From: DATGQT01 sp035304085
GTDB taxonomy: Bacteria > Bacteroidota > Rhodothermia > Rhodothermales > Rubricoccaceae
Assembly (NCBI GenBank): GCA_035304085.1
Contig: DATGQT010000090.1
Coordinates: 1-11,141, forward strand
Length of the DNA: 11,141 nucleotides
Direction: 5' to 3'
Below are positions 1 to 8,974 of the stretch, one piece after another. Below the pieces are notes generated by a model that was not told the DNA's origin, made no database searches, and saw nothing but the letters and a program-made list of their open reading frames with translations. The translations under genes and the position numbers were made by a program. Each line of letters opens with the position of its first letter. Within the stretch, counting starts at the first letter, position 1.

Positions 1-284
1 GCCCGGAGAGCCCGCTGTTCGTCAGCCACGGCCGCCGCTCCGAAGGGTCCCGCCTCAACACCCGGACGGTCCGCAGCCGCGTCGACGCCCACCTCACGGC
101 GGCGAGCCTCAAGCGGCCCGGCATCACGCCGCACTCGCTGACCCACACCGCCGCGCTCATCTGGCTCGACGATGGGAAGCCGCTGGAGGAGGTGCGCCGC
201 CGCATGCGCCACGGCACCCTCGACACGACGATGATCTACTTCCGCAAGCAGGGCCTCCTCAAGCGGAAGCCCGAGGCGGGGTGA
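1..284 (+). CDS. Tyrosine recombinase/integrase, C-terminal part (5' end outside window), probably inactive
   Basis: Reading from base 3 to the TGA at 282-284 gives 93 residues that match the end of the catalytic domain of phage-integrase/XerC-D type tyrosine recombinases, which cut and rejoin DNA through a tyrosine. The visible landmarks are the box-II region PHSLTHTAALIWLDDG (from about base 129), the RRRMRHG histidine at 210-212 and the nucleophilic tyrosine in MIYFRK at 237-239. In the family, box II reads HxLRH. Here the arginine position (codon 141-143) is ACC, threonine, so one of the two catalytic arginines is missing. The protein is either a decayed recombinase or one with altered chemistry. 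The N-terminal arm-binding and core-binding domains lie outside the window. The gene converges on the next one with only 10 bases between the stop codons. The family is clear; activity is doubtful. Confidence 0.85.
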   Translation, partial: PESPLFVSHGRRSEGSRLNTRTVRSRVDAHLTAASLKRPGITPHSLTHTAALIWLDDGKPLEEVRRRMRHGTLDTTMIYFRKQGLLKRKPEAG

Positions 285-294
285 GCGGCGCCGC

Positions 295-750
295 TCAGAG
301 CCGCTCGACGCGGAGCGTCGCCACCGGCCGCGCGTCCCCCTCGGCCTCGGCCGTGCCGGGGTAGGGGTCGAGCGCGAGGAGCGTGAAGCGGAAGGCGCCC
401 CGCGTCGTGGACTGCTCCGGCACCGGCGCCGTCTCGGCGTCGGCGTAGCCGGGGATCTGGAGCCGCATCTCCCCGATGGCCCGCGTGCCCACGAACGAGA
501 ACGCGACGACGGCCTCGCCCGCCCGAACGCAGTCCACGTCGAGGGGGCAGCGGCTGTCCGCGACGACGGACTCGAACCGGAGCCGCTGGCCTTCCACGAG
601 CACGGCCCCGCCGCGGGCGATCTCGAAGACCTCGCCCATCTCCACGTCGGACATCGCGGTGTCGGAGGGGGGGCCGGCGACGGGGCGGGGGGAGCCGCAG
701 CCGGCGGCGGTGAGGAGGAGGGCGAGGGCGGAGGCGAGGAGGCTTCGCAT
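295..750 (-). CDS. Small secreted lipoprotein with a DSRCP...C motif, function unknown
   Basis: The product has 151 residues. I start it at the ATG at 748-750 because the protein then begins with a textbook lipoprotein signal, MRSLLASALALLLTAAGC, with the lipidated cysteine at residue 18. The frame stays open upstream to 831, but that part only translates a purine/pyrimidine repeat tract into Pro/Ser-rich filler. The mature part has a short linker and then a beta-rich domain with FEIARGGAVLVEGQRLRFE followed by DSRCP (residues 65-69), Cys74 and GEA (78-80). This DSRCP-x4-C-x-x-AGEA signature recurs, as I recall, in small secreted or lipoprotein genes of Bacteroidota and others, with no assigned function; the two cysteines could form a disulfide. 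It lies downstream of porQ on the same strand, about 164 bases away and beyond a hairpin, so separate transcription is likely. The gene call is good; the function is unknown. Confidence 0.8.
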   Translation of the reverse strand: MRSLLASALALLLTAAGCGSPRPVAGPPSDTAMSDVEMGEVFEIARGGAVLVEGQRLRFESVVADSRCPLDVDCVRAGEAVVAFSFVGTRAIGEMRLQIPGYADAETAPVPEQSTTRGAFRFTLLALDPYPGTAEAEGDARPVATLRVERL

Positions 751-866
751 GGGAAAGGGGGAAAGGGAGAGCGGGTGAGGGGGGAAGGGGCGCGGAAGAG
801 GCTTCTCCCTTTCGCCCGTTCCCCCTCTCACCCTTTCTCGAACGGGGGCGAGGGGGAAAACGAGGA
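751..866. repeat. Polypurine/polypyrimidine imperfect inverted repeats upstream of the lipoprotein gene
   Basis: The strand bias switches in blocks: purine-rich at 751-800, pyrimidine-rich at about 801-836, purine-rich again at about 841-866. Inverted matches include 774-787 against 819-833 (one indel) and TTCCCCCTC (819-827) against GAGGGGGAA (850-858). The tract sits exactly where the 5' untranslated region of the lipoprotein gene should be. It looks like a degenerate short-period repeat. It is not coding. Confidence 0.5.
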
Positions 867-879
867 GCGGGCTCGTTTT
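857..879 (-). terminator. Perfect 8-bp hairpin downstream of porQ, candidate terminator
   Basis: AAAACGAG (857-864) and CTCGTTTT (872-879) are perfect reverse complements around a 7-base loop. Read on the minus strand, the stem ends in four Ts and lies 35 bases past the porQ stop codon, where an intrinsic terminator would be expected. The symmetry means it could act in both directions. The stem has only four G-C pairs and the T tract is short, so efficiency is uncertain. Confidence 0.45.
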
Positions 880-914
880 AGCCTACCCACCCGCACGCCC
901 GGCCGCCGTTCCCA

Positions 915-1868
915 CTACAGCCGCGTCCGCACCGAGAGCTGGTGGAGCCCGCCGATCTCGCTCCACGAGTTGAACGCGTAGTCGAAGGCGAACCGCGAGA
1001 GGTGCAGGCCGAACCCGGCCGAGGCGCCGGCGAGGTCGAGCCGCCCGCCCGTCGCGAGCTCCTCGTGCCGGCGGGGGTTGTAGCCGAGCCGGACGCGCAC
1101 GGCCTCGCCGAACCGGAACTCCCCGCCGACGGCCACGTGCCGGAGTGCCTCGTCGAGCGCCGAGCCCTCGCCGTCGTAGTCGTGGAGGGCGTACCCCATC
1201 AGAGTGAGGGTGAGCGGGATGTGCCGGAGCCCCTTCGAGACGCCGACGCGGAGGTCGAGCGGGAGCCGGTCGTCCTCGGCGCCGAGCGAGGCGAGCGGGG
1301 CGCCGAGGCCGTGGACGGAGGCGGAGGCGCCGAAGAGGGCCTCGGGCACGCTGTAGTGGACGCCGAGGTCGGCCGCGAGCGCCTGCGCGTCGGCGTCGTC
1401 GAGCCAGGCGAAGAGGGCGTGGGCGGTGACGCCGCCGCGGAGGCGGGGGGCGAGGTCGGCGGCGTAGGAGACCGAGAGCGCCGCCTCGCCGGCCCCGAAC
1501 GACGACCCGTCGGCCGTCCCGTCCTCCTCGGCGCGCGCGAAGTCGCCGTAGGAGAGGAAGCGGACGCCGCCGGCGAACGTCCCCCACCGCCCGACCGTCC
1601 GGGCGTAGCTGGCGAAGCCGGCGTTGACGTCGCCGAGGTGGTTGAGGTAGCCCACCGAGAGGCCGCGGTGCATCTCCGGCACGAGCAGGGCCGGGTTGTA
1701 GAACACCGCCGCCGGGTCGTCGCTCGCCACCGAGCCGACGGTGCCCGCGAGGGCCGATGCCCGCGCCGAGGGCTCCAGCCGGAGGAGGTCGTACCCCGTA
1801 TCCCGGCTCGACTGCGCCGACGCGCCGAGGGCGGAGGACAGGAGGGCGAGGGCGAGGGCGAGGCGCAT
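915..1868 (-). CDS. porQ: PorQ-type outer-membrane beta-barrel protein of the type IX secretion system
   Basis: The product has 317 residues. Residues 1-18 form a Sec signal peptide (MRLALALALLSSALGASA, likely cut before Gln19). The family landmarks follow: PSARASALAG at 33-42, FYNPALLVPEM near 56-66, YLNHLGD near 74-80 and GTFAGGVRFLSYGDF at 96-110. The rest alternates polar and hydrophobic residues as in FadL-like outer-membrane barrels, to a C-terminal strand ending VRTRL. PorQ and its relative PorV act in type IX secretion, the Bacteroidota route that moves cargo carrying a C-terminal signal to the surface; PorQ has been linked to handling of that signal at the outer membrane. No other type IX gene is in the window. 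The start ATG (1866-1868) directly abuts an inverted repeat, leaving no recognisable Shine-Dalgarno sequence. An alternative is a generic PorV/PorQ paralogue. Confidence 0.85.
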   Translation of the reverse strand: MRLALALALLSSALGASAQSSRDTGYDLLRLEPSARASALAGTVGSVASDDPAAVFYNPALLVPEMHRGLSVGYLNHLGDVNAGFASYARTVGRWGTFAGGVRFLSYGDFARAEEDGTADGSSFGAGEAALSVSYAADLAPRLRGGVTAHALFAWLDDADAQALAADLGVHYSVPEALFGASASVHGLGAPLASLGAEDDRLPLDLRVGVSKGLRHIPLTLTLMGYALHDYDGEGSALDEALRHVAVGGEFRFGEAVRVRLGYNPRRHEELATGGRLDLAGASAGFGLHLSRFAFDYAFNSWSEIGGLHQLSVRTRL

Positions 1869-2100
1869 GGCTGTGGGCTGTCAGCTATCGGCTGTCGGTG
1901 ATCAGCGGGCTCACGGGGAGCACGAACGGGGATAGCGAACGGTCAGCCGGAGTGGGGCGGTTCTGAACGGGAGCAGGCCATGCGGGCCGGGAAGGTACGG
2001 CCTTTCAGTTCGGCCGTCAGGGCAATTCGGCGGGAGGGGAGGCCGGGGCGTGCCCCCCGCCTCGCCGCCCCCTGGCCGATAGCTGAAAGCCCACAGCCAT
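1867..2100. repeat. 234-bp segment bounded by 26-bp inverted repeats made of heptad units
   Basis: Bases 1867-1892 and the reverse complement of 2075-2100 match at 25 of 26 positions. Each arm is built of 7-base units: GGCTGTG, GGCTGTC, AGCTATC, GGCTGTC, GGTGATC and AGCGGGC at 1869-1910, and GGCTGTG, GGCTTTC, AGCTATC in the second arm read on the minus strand. The left arm includes two bases of the porQ start codon. No target-site duplication is visible and no transposase is encoded, so it may be a small non-autonomous repeat unit or simply two copies of a dispersed palindromic element. Confidence 0.6.
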
Positions 2101-2274
2101 AAAGAACGAAAGGAAACCTCCGCGGCGGTGGAACGGGCGGCCCTCGCCGCTCGTGCCAGCCCGGCGCTGCGGCCCCCCATTGCGTACTTTCGAGGCTGCC
2201 CGAGCGGGCCGATACCCCATGACCCCGGCGCGCGGCCCGGCGTCCCCCAGATCCCGTTTTTTCGACCGACCCCC
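1869..2274. other. Divergent spacer between porQ and secA (406 bases), no gene seen
   Basis: This spacer must hold the promoters of porQ (minus) and secA (plus). It contains the inverted-repeat segment 1867-2100, then about 175 bases of GC-rich leader before secA. Open frames crossing it on both strands have the arginine/proline-rich composition of random high-GC DNA, and I do not call them. No tRNA, riboswitch or terminator with a T tract was recognised. Confidence 0.6.
2185..2192 (+). promoter_or_regulatory. Weak candidate -7 promoter element for secA
   Basis: TACTTTCG resembles the Bacteroidota -7 consensus TAnnTTTG and lies 82 bases before the secA ATG. No TTG-type -33 element is visible at the usual 19-21 base spacing, so this is only a candidate. 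Confidence 0.25.
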
Positions 2275-5727
<3,453 letters not shown>

Positions 5728-5729
5728 CG

Positions 5730-5809
5730 ATTTCGGATTTCGGATTGCGGAGTGCGGATTGACTGAGTCGTCTGTCCAGATCCGAAATCCGCAATCCGCA
5801 ATCCGCAAT
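5730..5809. repeat. Heptad-repeat palindrome between secA and recN, overlapping the recN start codon
   Basis: The left arm (5730-5760) reads ATTTCGG, ATTTCGG, ATTGCGG, AGTGCGG, ATT. The right arm (5779-5809) is, as reverse complement, ATTGCGG three times, ATTTCGG, ATC. The arms pair at about 27 of 31 positions around an 18-base loop. The left arm begins 3 bases after the secA stop codon and the right arm ends on the A and T of the recN ATG, so the element fills the whole spacer. In RNA it would form a long hairpin that includes most of the recN initiation codon. It has no T tract and does not look like a classical intrinsic terminator. Confidence 0.8.
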
Positions 5810-7532
5810 GCTTCGCAGCCTCAGCATCCGCGACTACGCCCTCATCGAGGAGCTCGAGGTCGAGTTCGACAGCGGGCTCAACATCATCACGGGCGAGACG
5901 GGCGCGGGGAAGAGCATCCTCGTCGGCGCCCTCGGGCTGCTCCTCGGTGACCGCGCGAGCACGGAGGCCGTCCGCACCGGCGCCCGGAAGGCCGTCGTCG
6001 AGGGGGTCTTCGACCACGCCGACGAGGGGCGGCTGCCGGCGCTCCTGCGCGCCCACGAGATCGAGCCGAGCCCGAACGGCGTCCTCATCGTCCGCCGCGA
6101 GGTCTCGGCCACGGGCAGCCGCGCCTTCGTCAACGACACCCCCGCCACGCTCGACGTCCTCCGCGAGGTGGCCGCCCACACGATAGACCTCCACGGGCAG
6201 CACGAGCACCAGTCGCTCCTCCGCACCGAGACCCACATCGAGCTGCTCGACAACTTCGGCGGCCTCGGCGGCCTCGTCGGGACGTACCGGAAGCGGTACC
6301 AGGAGGTGGCCGAGCTCCTCCGGGAGCGCGACGCGCTGGTGCGGCGGGAGGCCGAGCTGCGGCAACAGAAGGAGCTCATCGCCTTCCAGATCGAGGAGAT
6401 CGACCAGGCAGCGCCCGTGGTCGGGGAGGTGGACGAGCTCGAGGCCGAGCGGCGCATCCTCGAGAACGCGGAGAGACTCTACGAGGCCACCGCCGCCCTC
6501 TACGAGCAGCTCTCCGAGTCCGACGACGCCCTCTACGACCGCCTCGTCCTCGTCCGCAACCAGCTCCAGGACCTCGCCCGCATCGACGCCTCCTTCGACG
6601 AGACGCTCGCCGAGGTGCGCTCGGCCGAGATCATCCTCAAGGAGGCTACCCAGTTCCTCCAGGACTACAACGCGCGGATCGAGTTCAACCCCGAGCGCCT
6701 CGACGAAATCCGCGAGCGCCTCGGCGAGCTCGACTTCCTCGCCCGGAAGTACGGCGGCACCGTCGAGGCCGTGCTCGACTTCCGCGCCGAGATCGGGAAG
6801 ACGTACGAGCTGGCGGTCAACTTCGAGGCGTCCATCGCGCGGCTGAACGAGCGGGTGGCCGAGGCGCAGGAGCGGCTCAGCCGCGCGGCCTACCGGCTGT
6901 CCCAGAAGCGGCACGAGGTGGCCGAGCGGATCGAGGAGATGATCGCCGTCGAGCTCGCCACGCTCGGGATGCCCCACGCCCAGTTCGCCGTCCGCTTCGG
7001 GCTCCAGGACGACGAGGCCGGCTGGGTCGCCTTCCCCGCCGGCAACCAGGCCCGCCGCGTCGCCGCCTTCCCCGTCGGCGCCGACCTCGTCGAGTTCCAC
7101 ATCTCGGCCAACCTCGGCGAGGACCCCAAGCCCCTCGTGAAGGTGGCCTCCGGCGGCGAGATCAGCCGGATCATGCTCGCGCTCAAGACGATCCTCGCGA
7201 AGTCCGAGCGGCTCCCCATCCTCGTCTTCGACGAGATCGACACGGGCATCTCGGGGGCCGTCGCGCGGCGCGTCGGCGAGAGCATGCACCGGCTGGCGCA
7301 GTACCACCAGATCATCGCCATCACGCACCTCCCCCAGATCGCCTCGCTGGGGGACACCCACTTCGTCGTGGAGAAGGTGGTGGAGGAGGGGCGGACGAAG
7401 ACGCGGATCCGCGCGCTCGAGGAGCCCGAGCGCGCCGAGCAGATCGCGCTCCTGCTCGCCGGCGACGCCGTGAGCGAGGCGGCCCTCCAGAGCGCCCGCG
7501 AGCTCATCGAGAGCGGGCGCGGCGAGGGATAG
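5808..7532 (+). CDS. recN: DNA repair protein RecN (SMC-like ATPase)
   Basis: The product has 574 residues, close to the usual RecN length of about 550-570. RecN is an SMC-like ATPase that acts early in recombinational repair of double-strand breaks, holding DNA segments together for RecA. The N-terminal half-domain has MLRSLSIRDYALIEEL and the Walker A motif GETGAGKS (29-36). The long central part (about 150-390) is charged and heptad-rich, as expected for the antiparallel coiled coil. The C-terminal half-domain has the ABC signature SGGEISR (448-454), Walker B ILVFDEIDTG with Asp475/Glu476, and the switch histidine His507 in ITHLPQIASLGD. The ATG lies inside a palindromic repeat and has no purine-rich ribosome-binding site. 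It may be read with secA as a two-gene unit. Its last 103 bases before the stop are nearly duplicated at 8097-8199. Confidence 0.96.
   Translation: MLRSLSIRDYALIEELEVEFDSGLNIITGETGAGKSILVGALGLLLGDRASTEAVRTGARKAVVEGVFDHADEGRLPALLRAHEIEPSPNGVLIVRREVSATGSRAFVNDTPATLDVLREVAAHTIDLHGQHEHQSLLRTETHIELLDNFGGLGGLVGTYRKRYQEVAELLRERDALVRREAELRQQKELIAFQIEEIDQAAPVVGEVDELEAERRILENAERLYEATAALYEQLSESDDALYDRLVLVRNQLQDLARIDASFDETLAEVRSAEIILKEATQFLQDYNARIEFNPERLDEIRERLGELDFLARKYGGTVEAVLDFRAEIGKTYELAVNFEASIARLNERVAEAQERLSRAAYRLSQKRHEVAERIEEMIAVELATLGMPHAQFAVRFGLQDDEAGWVAFPAGNQARRVAAFPVGADLVEFHISANLGEDPKPLVKVASGGEISRIMLALKTILAKSERLPILVFDEIDTGISGAVARRVGESMHRLAQYHQIIAITHLPQIASLGDTHFVVEKVVEEGRTKTRIRALEEPERAEQIALLLAGDAVSEAALQSARELIESGRGEG
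7426..7528 (+). repeat. Direct repeat copy 1: recN 3' end
   Basis: This stretch matches 8097-8199 at 101 of 103 bases, offset by 671. The mismatches are at 7463 (C/T) and 7502 (G/A). Identity stops at 7529, just before the recN stop codon at 7530-7532. Together with copy 2 it frames the toxin-antitoxin genes. Confidence 0.95.
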
Positions 7533-7538
7533 CGGCGT

Positions 7539-7546
7539 TACCTTGA
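7539..7546 (+). promoter_or_regulatory. Candidate -7 promoter element of the toxin-antitoxin operon
   Basis: TACCTTGA resembles the Bacteroidota TAnnTTTG element and lies 25 bases before the antitoxin ATG, right after the recN stop codon and inside the inserted cassette. No matching -33 element is visible; an upstream element would lie in the recN tail. A similar octamer precedes the malic enzyme gene. Confidence 0.3.
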
Positions 7547-7571
7547 GCGCGTACCTACTCGATGCCGACCC

Positions 7572-7787
7572 ATGAGCATCTACGAGATCGAAGCCGAGGT
7601 CCTCAAGCTGCCCGTCCACGAGCGCGCACGCCTGGCTCAACTCCTCATCGCCAGCCTCGATGAGGACGACGAGATCGAGCGGGCGTGGGCGGAGGAGGTG
7701 CAGCGGCGCGACGAGGAGCTGCGTTCGGGAGCGGTCGAGCCCGTGCCTGCCGAGGACGTGTTCGCGGCCCTGCGGACGAAGCGGTGA
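7572..7787 (+). CDS. Addiction-module antitoxin (Unstab_antitox / TIGR02574-like)
   Basis: The product has 71 residues. The sequence follows the pattern of the small addiction-module antitoxin family that pairs with RelE/ParE toxins: an N-terminal helix, then LPVHERARLAQLLIASLDE (14-32), then a tryptophan-containing helix IERAWAEEVQRRDEELRSG, and a C-terminal VEPVPAEDVFAALR segment that in this family wraps the toxin. It binds and neutralises the toxin encoded next and normally represses its own operon. Its stop TGA (7785-7787) overlaps the GTG start of the toxin, a tight translational coupling. The pair lies between two copies of the recN tail, and its base composition and codon choice are less GC-biased than recN and secA, pointing to acquisition by transfer. 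Confidence 0.9.
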   Translation: MSIYEIEAEVLKLPVHERARLAQLLIASLDEDDEIERAWAEEVQRRDEELRSGAVEPVPAEDVFAALRTKR

Positions 7788-8077
7788 AGCGCATCGCTTT
7801 CCACCCGGAGGCCCAGAATGAGCTCACGTCAGCCGTGGCATTCTACAACGCGCAGGTCACCGGGCTCGGAGACGAGCTGACCGATGAGGTAGACCGGGCG
7901 CTTCAACTGGTCTGGGCTACGCCGGGCTTAGGGACGCCCATCGGTCGGGAGCATCGCAAGTGGCCCGTGCGCCGCTTCCCGTACGACTTGATATATCGGG
8001 CAGACGAGGAGGGCCTGTTCGTACTGGCGGTGGCGCATCAGCGGCGACGCCCGGGATACTGGCGGGATCGCTCGTAA
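7784..8077 (+). CDS. RelE/ParE-family type II toxin
   Basis: The product has 97 residues, starting at the GTG at 7784-7786, which overlaps the antitoxin stop by four bases. The frame is open further upstream, but only this start gives the family-typical beginning KRIAFHPEAQNEL. Family landmarks follow: the helix AVAFYNAQVTGLGDELTDEV, the strand region REHRKWPVRRFPYDLIYRAD and the C-terminal VLAVAHQRRRPGYWRDR. Proteins of this fold act as ribosome-dependent mRNA endonucleases (RelE) or gyrase poisons (ParE). The RFPYxIxYR and AHxRRxPGYW pattern is common in ParE-like members, but the target cannot be read from the sequence. Three 60-base lines in the gene (7801, 7861, 7981) are 63, 65 and 58% GC, and it uses TTG-ATA-TAT in a row, unlike its neighbours. 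The stop codon at 8075-8077 directly abuts the recN remnant. Confidence 0.9.
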   Translation: MKRIAFHPEAQNELTSAVAFYNAQVTGLGDELTDEVDRALQLVWATPGLGTPIGREHRKWPVRRFPYDLIYRADEEGLFVLAVAHQRRRPGYWRDRS

Positions 8078-8199
8078 CTACGCCAGCTCAACGAAGCCGA
8101 GCGCGCCGAGCAGATCGCGCTCCTGCTCGCCGGTGACGCCGTGAGCGAGGCGGCCCTCCAGAGCGCCCGCGAACTCATCGAGAGCGGGCGCGGCGAGGG
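8078..8199 (+). pseudogene. Duplicated recN 3' end (about 41 codons, no stop codon)
   Basis: Read in the recN frame from 8081, this encodes RQLNEAERAEQIALLLAGD and the rest of the RecN C-terminus to the equivalent of Gly574. The last 103 bases are 101/103 identical to the true recN end. The first 20 or so (8078-8096) are clearly more diverged, yet still give RecN-like residues (RQLNEAER here, RALEEPER in recN). The stop codon is absent: where recN has GGA TAG this copy has GGG TGG, and the frame runs on through 8353 into the SET-domain gene. It starts immediately after the toxin stop codon and has no start signal of its own. Confidence 0.9.
8097..8199 (+). repeat. Direct repeat copy 2: recN 3' end
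   Basis: This is the partner of 7426-7528, with 101 of 103 bases identical. The 568 bases between the two copies (7529-8096) hold the promoter candidate, antitoxin, toxin and the 19 diverged bases at the start of the recN remnant. Confidence 0.95.
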
Positions 8200-8353
8200 G
8201 TGGGGGACCCCGGGGCGCGCCGGAGAATTTTCGCACACCGGCCCCGGGGGGAAACCGCCGGGAAAACGCGCGGTTGACGCGCCGACCTTCCGGTGTGGCC
8301 CCCGCCGCGTCCGGCGCGCTCCCCCCTGCTCCGGGCCGCCCGCGCCCGGCCGT

Positions 8354-8974
8354 ATGATCCACCCCCATACCGCCCTCCGCTTCGTCAGCGACGAGGTCGG
8401 CTACGGCGTCGTCGCCACCCGGCGCATCCCCCGAGGCACCATCACGTGGGCGATGGACCCGCTCGACCGGACGCTCGACCCGGCGGAGGTGGAGGCGCTC
8501 GGGCCGCTCTTCCGCGAGCCCCTCGACCACTTCACCTTCCGCGACAACCGGGGCCGCTACGTCCTCTGCTGGGACACCGCCCGCTACCTCAACCACTCCT
8601 CGAACGCCAACTGCCTCACGACGGCGTACGACTTCGAGATCGCCCTCCGCGACATCGAGGCCGGCGAGCAGCTCACCGACGACTACGGCACGCTCAACCT
8701 CGACCGCCCCTTCGAGTGCCTCCCCGAGCCCGGCACCGACCGCACGGTCATCCTCCCGGACGACCTCCTCCGCTACCACGACCGCTGGGACCGCCTCCTC
8801 CTCGACGCCTTTCCGAACGTGGCGCGCGTCGAGCAGCCGCTCGCGCCGCTGCTGCCGCCGGCCGTCTGGGCGAAGGCGCAGGCCATCGCGCACGGCGAGG
8901 CCGCGATGGACTCCATCCTGAACTGCTACTACCCCGGGCCCGCGGTGCCCAGCCTCGACGGCGTGACAGGGTGA
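8354..8974 (+). CDS. SET-domain protein, putative protein-lysine methyltransferase
   Basis: The product has 206 residues. SET proteins transfer methyl groups from S-adenosylmethionine to lysine side chains. The order of motifs fits a compact stand-alone SET domain: DEVGYGVVATRRIPRGTI (13-30) at the N-terminus, the cofactor-binding YLNHSSNANC (78-87), IEAGEQLTDDYG (101-112) with the conserved Asp110-Tyr111, and a short C-terminal tail. There is no obvious pre-SET domain, signal peptide or membrane segment, so it should be cytosolic. I start at ATG 8354 because the conserved domain begins just after it. The frame is open back into the recN remnant, but residues encoded by 8201-8353 look like untranslated spacer. 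The substrate is unknown. Its stop codon lies in a short repeat shared with the converging malic enzyme gene. Confidence 0.85.
   Translation: MIHPHTALRFVSDEVGYGVVATRRIPRGTITWAMDPLDRTLDPAEVEALGPLFREPLDHFTFRDNRGRYVLCWDTARYLNHSSNANCLTTAYDFEIALRDIEAGEQLTDDYGTLNLDRPFECLPEPGTDRTVILPDDLLRYHDRWDRLLLDAFPNVARVEQPLAPLLPPAVWAKAQAIAHGEAAMDSILNCYYPGPAVPSLDGVTG

Noticed and set aside
751..831. N-terminal extension of the lipoprotein gene to an upstream ATG
   Set aside because: The extension translates a repeat tract and would bury the lipoprotein signal peptide behind 27 residues.
1893..2074. Structured RNA or riboswitch in the core of the porQ-secA spacer
   Set aside because: Local GC-rich pairings exist but fit no RNA family I know and are expected at this GC content.
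2128..2274. 49-codon N-terminal extension of SecA
   Set aside because: SecA proteins start at the MLxxFKKLFG segment; the extension is Pro/Arg-rich with no similarity I recognise.
8210..8231. Possible intrinsic terminator (CCGG stem followed by a short T run) after the recN remnant
   Set aside because: The stem is only 4 bp, and AGAA separates it from four Ts; too weak to call.
8274..8278. TTGAC as a -35 element for the SET gene
   Set aside because: No -10 or -7 type sequence follows at a usable distance, and a single TTGAC is expected by chance.
8201..8353. SET gene starting inside the recN remnant (for example at 8141)
   Set aside because: The frame is open, but the encoded stretch is Gly/Pro/Arg-rich filler and the conserved SET domain begins just after the ATG at 8354.
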